Below the pieces are notes generated by a model. The model was not told the origin of the DNA. It saw only the letters and a list, made by a program, of their open reading frames with translations, and ran no database searches. Positions 63,258 through 64,000 of a DNA stretch of 64,000 nt are shown one piece after another (within the stretch, counting starts at the first letter, position 1; every line of letters starts with the position of its first letter). The DNA lies in assembly GCA_903828235.1 (NCBI GenBank), contig CAIKLM010000082.1, positions 1 through 64,000 of the forward strand, in the 5' to 3' direction. Made by a program: the position numbers and the translations under genes. Source of the stretch: an uncultured beta proteobacterium. GTDB lineage: Bacteria > Pseudomonadota > Gammaproteobacteria > Burkholderiales > Burkholderiaceae_C.

Positions 63258-64000
63258 TCAGGTCACCGTGAGGCGCTGGTTGAACTCGGGCCGGCGCCAC
63301 TCCTCGCGCTCCAGCACCTGCCGCAGGTGCTCGGCGGCGTCGTAGGCGTCGACGTGGCGCAGGTACAGCGGCGTGAAGCCGAAGCGCAGCACGTCCGGGG
63401 CGCGGAAGTCGCCGATCACGCCGCGCGCGATGAGCGCCTGCACCACCGCGTAGCCGATGTCGGGGTGGCTGAGGCAGACCTGGCTGCCGCGCTCGGCGTC
63501 GGCGGCCGGCGAGGCCAGGGCCAGGCCGGGGCAGGTGGCCTGCACGCGCTCGGCGAACAGCCGCGTCAGCGCCAGGCTCTTGGCGCGCAGCGCGGCCATG
63601 CCGCCCAGTGAGTCGGCCGCGAGCACGGTGTCGACGCCGCACTCCAAGGCCGCCAGGCTCAGCACCGCCGGCGTGCCGCACTGGTAGCGCGCGATGCCCG
63701 GCGCCGGCCGATAGCCACTCATGAACTCGAACGGCGCGGCGTGCCCGATCCAGCCCGCCAGCGGCTGCCAGAAGCGGCCCACGTGGCGCGGGTGCGCCCA
63801 CACGAAGGCCGGCGCGCCGGGGCCGCCGTTGAGGTACTTGTAGCCGCAGCCCACGGCGAAGTCGGCGCCGGCGGCGGTCAGGTCCACCGGCACGGCGCCG
63901 GCGCTGTGCGCCAGGTCCCAGATCACCAGCGCGCCGGCGGCGTGCGCGGCGGCGGTGACGGCGGCCATGTCGTGCATGCGGCCGCTGCGGTAGTTCACGT
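63258..64000 (-). CDS. kynU: Kynureninase, C-terminal part (5' end beyond window)
   Basis: This PLP enzyme splits kynurenine into anthranilate and alanine. About 247 residues are visible. The Schiff-base Lys is in [15 protein letters not shown], followed by [15 protein letters not shown] and the C-terminal [21 protein letters not shown]. The upstream part lies past base 64000; the in-frame ATG at 63998 is internal, not the start. It precedes kynA by 10 bp on the reverse strand. kynB, the formamidase, is not seen. Confidence 0.94.
   Translation of the reverse strand, partial: VNYRSGRMHDMAAVTAAAHAAGALVIWDLAHSAGAVPVDLTAAGADFAVGCGYKYLNGGPGAPAFVWAHPRHVGRFWQPLAGWIGHAAPFEFMSGYRPAPGIARYQCGTPAVLSLAALECGVDTVLAADSLGGMAALRAKSLALTRLFAERVQATCPGLALASPAADAERGSQVCLSHPDIGYAVVQALIARGVIGDFRAPDVLRFGFTPLYLRHVDAYDAAEHLRQVLEREEWRRPEFNQRLTVT

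Overview
The window reads as a chromosomal segment of a very high G+C betaproteobacterium of the order Burkholderiales, most like the Rubrivivax/Leptothrix/Methylibium/Ideonella group. The grounds are the order ompA-like, ubiG, gph, tmRNA; a tmRNA tag ending ALAA; two orphan Bug-type (tripartite tricarboxylate) binding proteins; the aerobic benzoyl-CoA (box) pathway with its BoxR regulator; and C/G-ending codons in every gene. The genus is inference. No phage, insertion sequence, CRISPR array or plasmid gene is visible.

Layout. 1-2364: end of an OmpA-family gene, ubiG, gph and the tmRNA gene ssrA, with two clear terminators. 2577-5876: CitE-like lyase, aldehyde dehydrogenase and a divergent LysR regulator. 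5896-10066: a reverse-strand run SDR, GST, ester cyclase, GST, with a divergent CoA-transferase. 10253-17309: DUF3616 protein, cupin, a Bug protein, then an HMG-CoA-lyase-like / CoA-transferase / Bug / class V aminotransferase operon. 17446-20936: MFS carrier, ETF-ubiquinone oxidoreductase and CrcB, all reverse. 21073-26341: a tightly packed six-gene chain (AIM24-like, YVTN propeller, polysaccharide deacetylase, sterol desaturase family, EI24-like, CinA/MoaB-like). 26519-31233: glnA, a DUF4124 protein, ntrB, ntrC.

31410-51257 is the metabolic centrepiece, a complete aerobic benzoate pathway. Reverse strand, in transcription order: boxR, boxC, boxB, boxA, enoyl-CoA hydratase/isomerase, 3-hydroxyacyl-CoA dehydrogenase, MaoC-like protein, 3-oxoadipyl-CoA thiolase, then folA and xth. 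Forward strand: a short ORF that looks like a DUF4863 remnant, boxD, benzoate-CoA ligase, an alpha/beta hydrolase, and a five-gene ABC importer of the branched-chain amino acid/aromatic acid type. Together they import benzoate, activate it to benzoyl-CoA, epoxidise and open the ring, and convert the product to succinyl-CoA and acetyl-CoA. Four TGCA-N6-TGCA-like sites sit on three sigma70-type promoters in the two control regions, a consistent BoxR operator arrangement.

51261-53178: a LolD/YbbA-like ATPase whose start codon overlaps a divergent tesA-like esterase, and a secreted protein of unknown function. 53296-59533: the most interesting uncharacterised module, a Rieske oxygenase translationally coupled to a glutamine-synthetase-like ligase, followed by an adrenodoxin-type ferredoxin and a complete TRAP transporter. 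I suggest uptake and glutamylation-linked oxidation of an amine or aromatic substrate. 59543-64000: ROK kinase, aminopeptidase P, kynA and the end of kynU, all reverse; the last two belong to tryptophan catabolism.

No gene-free stretch exceeds 300 bp; the longest gaps hold promoters, the tmRNA or dispersed repeats. All functions rest on reading motifs by eye, with no database search.
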